This document shows, one piece after another, positions 60,887-64,000 of a stretch of 64,000 nt of DNA. Location of the stretch: the NCBI GenBank assembly GCA_964019335.1, contig OZ025681.1, forward strand, positions 248,001 through 312,000. The letters run 5' to 3'. Every line of letters starts with the position of its first letter. Position 1 is the first letter of the stretch. The notes below the pieces were generated by a model, which was given only the letters and a program-made list of their open reading frames with translations, searched no databases and was not told the DNA's origin. The stretch is from Diplonema japonicum. Lineage: Eukaryota > Euglenozoa > Diplonemea > Diplonemida > Diplonemidae. The position numbers and the translations under genes are program-made.

Positions 60887-61655
60887 AAGTGGGGACGGGC
60901 GTCTGTGGCACAGTTGTTGGCAACGGGGTGGGTGCTGCAGTGCCTATCGGGACAACGGTTTCTGGTGTGTAGGTTTTACCGTGAGTGGGGACTGGTGTGG
61001 GGGAAGAGGTAGGAGGAACGGTGGGGACTGCAGTGTCGGGGGAGGGACTCCTTGTGGGCGGTGTGTCGGTCCTACCGTGCGGAGTGGGGCTAGACGGAGA
61101 TGTGTCAAAACACTTGCTTATGATTTCGACCCAAACACATATTTCGGGTCCCGACAGACAGTCATTCTCGGTGTACTTGTTGCTACACTCCACGGTAGGA
61201 GTAGGTGTGTCAGGAGGTGTGGTGGGTACTGCCGTGTCGGGAACACCGGGTGAAGAAGGCCATTCAGCACATTCCTCTAAGATGTTGTTCCAAACGCACA
61301 TATGGGGGCCCGACAAGCAGTCCTGCTCGTTGTTGTGGCCACACTTCCTCATGGTGCACACCCCCTGTTCCAGAACACACAGGGGGTCGGCCTCACAAGC
61401 AGCCGGGTCCCCTGGGTAGTAGCAATCGTGCTTCCTTGTGCATGACCCGCCCCCCCACACGCAGTTGCCCGCCCTGCACTCCGCCTCCCACTGGTGAGCC
61501 ACGCATGGTGATACCTCGCAAGACAACGTCGCACTGGACCACTCACATACGTTGCGCCTGTTGCACGCGTACATATCTGTGCTCACGTTGCAAGCCACCT
61601 CTGCAGGCGCAGCAGCAGCGACAAGAAAGCCCGAGGCAAGTACACAGAGAGTCAT
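60498..61655 (-). CDS. Secreted Cys-rich protein sharing the CAP protein's C-terminal domain
   Basis: 385 residues. Signal peptide MTLCVLASGFLVAAAAPAEV; residues about 22-190 hold roughly 24 cysteines in repeated modules of the form C-x-W (NVCEWSSATLSC, GNCVWGGGSC, CLSGPHMCVWNNILEEC, CLSGPEICVWVEIISKC), reminiscent of PSI-type or other disulfide modules. A short Pro/Thr linker (PTRSPSPDTAVPTVPPTSSP) follows, then the PLAT-like domain GEINFRIKVKDGSGN ... TWHSSCA, identical to that of the CAP protein except one synonymous-looking change. The shared tail lies in the 1.75-kb repeat, so it was probably acquired or homogenised by duplication. Extracellular; function unknown. Confidence 0.8.
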   Translation of the reverse strand: MTLCVLASGFLVAAAAPAEVACNVSTDMYACNRRNVCEWSSATLSCEVSPCVAHQWEAECRAGNCVWGGGSCTRKHDCYYPGDPAACEADPLCVLEQGVCTMRKCGHNNEQDCLSGPHMCVWNNILEECAEWPSSPGVPDTAVPTTPPDTPTPTVECSNKYTENDCLSGPEICVWVEIISKCFDTSPSSPTPHGRTDTPPTRSPSPDTAVPTVPPTSSPTPVPTHGKTYTPETVVPIGTAAPTPLPTTVPQTPVPTSAPDSGEGEINFRIKVKDGSGNRTGAGSSGAVAVHLEKKGEPSWYWTTLWGLGAGEEQTLPVRGSPYSFAEVESAILIAFTSSTDNLLVEGIWLQHAPSGYWRQLYVHDPKELLCCGDDMVETWHSSCA

Positions 61656-61664
61656 AATTGAAAC

Positions 61665-61666
61665 CT
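61665..61666 (-). promoter_or_regulatory. Predicted splice acceptor of gene 60498-61655
   Basis: CCCCTCTCTCTTTTTTTCTT and CTTGATCTTTTTATAG on the coding strand, 9 nt before the ATG; lies in the 109-bp gap after the MFS gene. Confidence 0.65.
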
Positions 61667-61764
61667 ATAAAAAGATCAAGGATGAAAAAAGAAAGAAAAA
61701 AAGAGAGAGGGGAAAAAGGCCACCAGAATAATGCCTGTAAAGACACAGCGGTCACTGGCCAAGC

Positions 61765-63213
61765 TCAAAGAAGGCACGTCTTCTCGTTCGCTGGGGTTCT
61801 GTCATCAAGGCCGCCAAAGGCGGCGAGGGTGGCAACGTCTCGAGAGGAGAGGAAGGGCATCCGCACGTTGAGAAGGAGGAGCAACGAACACCTGAACGAC
61901 GCAATCTGAACCGGCACCTTGGGGACGATGCTAAGAAGTGGAAACTTGCAAAAGGTGGAAACGAGATGAAAACCCGACGTGACAAGAAACGCCAGCTGAT
62001 AAGTGTGACTCGATATAATATAGCCCCCCAACGCAGCTGATCCGGACCACCCTAACGACGTCACTCTCCGCAAAGACGACCATCTTCCACGAGTTTCCTT
62101 AGTAGCAAAGTCCATCATAATGGACCGTCTTACAGCTCCAGTCGAGTTCAGCACAACACATCGGAGTAGGTACAAGACTATAATAACGCACCTGTTGAGA
62201 GGCTCGTGGTTGTACCTGTTGGCGTAGCCCATTGCTACGATACCCGCGGAGGAGGCGATGCCGATGTACCAGTAAAATAGTTCGGCTTGAACCCTCCCAA
62301 GCTTCCCGGAAAGATGTCTGAGCAGCGTGGTGGAAGGGATCCCTAACAAAGGTCGGATAGTGATGATCGACATTACTGTAAACGGGGATAACACCAGCTT
62401 GGATTGTAGAAATATCGGAAAGAACTTCACCGTCATCCCGCTTCCGATCGACCAGAAGAAGTTCGAAACAGTGATGCATGCGGGTACAAAATGATGGACA
62501 GACCGCTTCCTACCTTCTGTGGCGTTCGGGGCACAACTGACTGCAGAGCTCACAGCGCCCAAGGACTTTTCGTCTCTAAAGCGAAAGCAAGCTGCAACCA
62601 TGAAAACTCTCATGAAGCATCCCAACACTATGATAGGCACAATGTGGCTTTCAGTCCATGTGTCGCCGTAGGTTAGAAACACAACGGAGCAGATTGCAGG
62701 GCCCACACACCTGCATCCCATGTTCCATTTTTGCAAAGAAGAGTAAAACGGCAGGCGAAGCCCCGTTTTGAGAGAGTCTGCTAGGATTGCCTCAGAAGCG
62801 GCGTCCCCTACAGATTCAAACAACAGCACAATACCTACAGAGGCGGTCACATAGTAGAATATGAGTTCTTTTCTCTGTTCATCGGAGCACAGGGTGACAG
62901 ACACCAGCAACAGAGATATTCCCAACAAACCCCCTGTTCCGGAGTACCGAATCACCTTCTCCCGTCCTGTTTTCCCGTCCGCCATGAAGCCGCCGGCTAT
63001 GCCCGGAAGCAGAGTTACCAATCCTAGTGCACCTTCGGAAATGCCAACCATGGTGGTATCGCTGTCTGTCAGCAGAAACAGGTAGCAGGCGGTGAGGCCT
63101 GAGAACAACATACTGTTCGAGATAGAAAGGAAGGTGCTGTACACGACATATGTAAGGGAGTTGGGGCTGGAACTGAGGTCGCCGAAGTGCCAATTTATGA
63201 GCTTTTGCAACAT
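61765..63213 (-). CDS. Major facilitator superfamily transporter
   Basis: 482 residues with about 11-12 hydrophobic helices in two halves separated by a polar loop (FRFRDEKSLGAVSS ... EGRKRSVHHF, about 215-245). The loop after TM2 carries a motif-A-like GGFMADGKTGREKVIR (G...D..GR). The second half has RPLLGIPSTTLLRHLSGKLG, a similar inter-helix motif. The C-terminal tail is cytosolic and unremarkable. Predicted proton- or gradient-driven small-molecule transport; the substrate cannot be told from sequence. It precedes the Cys-rich gene by 109 bp in coding sense. Confidence 0.8.
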   Translation of the reverse strand: MLQKLINWHFGDLSSSPNSLTYVVYSTFLSISNSMLFSGLTACYLFLLTDSDTTMVGISEGALGLVTLLPGIAGGFMADGKTGREKVIRYSGTGGLLGISLLLVSVTLCSDEQRKELIFYYVTASVGIVLLFESVGDAASEAILADSLKTGLRLPFYSSLQKWNMGCRCVGPAICSVVFLTYGDTWTESHIVPIIVLGCFMRVFMVAACFRFRDEKSLGAVSSAVSCAPNATEGRKRSVHHFVPACITVSNFFWSIGSGMTVKFFPIFLQSKLVLSPFTVMSIITIRPLLGIPSTTLLRHLSGKLGRVQAELFYWYIGIASSAGIVAMGYANRYNHEPLNRCVIIVLYLLRCVVLNSTGAVRRSIMMDFATKETRGRWSSLRRVTSLGWSGSAALGGYIISSHTYQLAFLVTSGFHLVSTFCKFPLLSIVPKVPVQIASFRCSLLLLLNVRMPFLSSRDVATLAAFGGLDDRTPANEKTCLL

Positions 63214-63266
63214 TTATGTTCTTTTTCTTTTTTATCTTTTGTAACATGGCGGGTGGGGGAGAACAG

Positions 63267-63268
63267 CT
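63267..63268 (-). promoter_or_regulatory. Predicted splice acceptor of MFS gene
   Basis: AATCTTTTTTCTTCTTCTTT then CTTTTTAG on the coding strand, 53 nt before the ATG. An upstream ATG (63245-63247) in another frame lies in the leader. Confidence 0.6.
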
Positions 63269-63459
63269 AAAAAGAAAGAAGAAGAAAAAAGATTCACTAC
63301 GAAAGGAAACGAAGTAGCTAGCATGAAAAAAAAACTCAAAGTGCAGGACAAACCCCCTCATGGAGGGCCGCCCTTGGGTGGGTTGGGGGGGGCTATCTAT
63401 TTATACTCCTCCTGGAGCATTGCTTTCGTTCCAATCGAGGCCCTGAGCGTCTTGCGGAG

Positions 63460-64000
63460 TCATGTGATGCGGTCTCGCTTGTAAGCGGCTTTCAGTTCCA
63501 TCAGCTTGTCGTGCGTGGAGTGGAAGATGGGCCTCCTGGCGAAACCCATAGCCGTCTTCCCACCTATTGCGACGAGGGACTTCACTCTCTTCTGTTCATC
63601 AGCTGGGAAGGGGCGTGGCTTCTTCCGTGCCCTGCATGCCGCGTTCAGCTTTTCTCATCAGTGCTTTGATCTTGCGAGCCCTATCTTCCAGCAGACCTCC
63701 CAGTAACTTGCCTGTCGTCCATTCGAAGTCGATGGCCAATTCCACCGCTGACACTTCAGAGCTGGTGTCCTCCTTCACCCATCGTAGCTGTGACAACCAC
63801 TGCAGCAGCGGGTTCAAGAATTCTGCGACGATTCCTCCCACTCCTTCGAGCTCCCCCGCCGTTGGCACGAGGCATCTCCTTCCCTCCACATTGCGTACCC
63901 ACGGCAGCGGCTGTGTGCTGGCGTTGTCTATTTGCATGAGCTCCACATCCCGTTTCCCGACCACAGCCATGTATCGCTGCAGCTTCTCCAGGTGTGCGAA
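63460..64000 (-). pseudogene. 3' end of another non-LTR retrotransposon, off right edge
   Basis: Enters from the right edge with LEKLQRYMAVVGKRDVELM, then WLSQLRWVKED and VSAVELAIDF (frame ending at 63599). A frameshift near 63600-63612 (in CGCCCCTTCCC) moves the homologous end (KRVKSLVAIGGKTAMGFARR, stop at 63460) to another frame. The motifs match the fragments at 14791 and 38608. Upstream domains lie beyond the window. Confidence 0.72.

Overview
The window looks like nuclear DNA of a unicellular eukaryote. All roughly two dozen genes I can support lie on the minus strand. They have GC-rich, apparently intron-free reading frames separated by AT-rich spacers full of A/T homopolymers, and I see no tRNA or rRNA gene. 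Most genes have, on their coding strand, a pyrimidine tract and an AG within about 5-70 nt of the start codon. A long one-directional array with such sites fits polycistronic transcription matured by spliced-leader trans-splicing. That pattern, plus surface proteins, a tyrosine-kinase-like enzyme and a non-LTR retrotransposon, makes a euglenozoan (more diplonemid-like than kinetoplastid) my best guess. This is inference; no species marker is visible.

Layout by plus coordinates. 1-4690: a broken non-LTR retrotransposon with an OTU protease ORF, a coiled-coil ORF, an AP endonuclease and a reverse transcriptase running off the left edge. 5.8-11.1 kb: tandem array of small cysteine-rich membrane proteins (three intact, two relics). 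11.3-12.7: SK-like K+ channel. 13.2-14.4 and 21.1-22.2: two secreted EGF plus GH43-like beta-propeller paralogues. 14.8-16.0: retrotransposon 3' fragment. 16.4-18.9 and 22.7-23.4: coiled-coil proteins. 24.3-25.4: ankyrin protein. 26.4-28.2: lipoxygenase-like enzyme. 29.1-30.6: coiled-coil protein. 32.7-38.0 and 41.0-46.9: two giant CEMIP/TMEM2-like G8 surface proteins with Pro/Thr stalks, with a second retrotransposon fragment between them. 47.0-50.2: an acidic small ORF, a basic unknown and a small membrane protein. 50.2-53.2: a CIB-like EF-hand protein next to an ankyrin-tyrosine-kinase-like protein. 54-61.7: a CAP-domain protein with about 98 copies of a 15-bp repeat and a second gene sharing its C-terminal domain, inside a nearly perfect 1.75-kb direct repeat. 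61.8-63.2: MFS transporter. 63.5-64.0: another retrotransposon 3' end.

Themes: (1) extracellular or surface proteins dominate, often with Pro/Thr-rich low-complexity stalks; (2) local duplication followed by patchy homogenisation recurs in the membrane-protein array, GH43 pair, G8 pair and CAP-tail pair; (3) signalling parts (SK-like channel, CIB-like Ca2+ sensor, tyrosine kinase, ankyrins) are interspersed; (4) spacers carry several families of short dispersed repeats. No single operon-like system is evident. The best candidates for something new are the OTU-bearing retrotransposon, the ankyrin-tyrosine-kinase with its tyrosine-rich tail, and the G8 gene pair.
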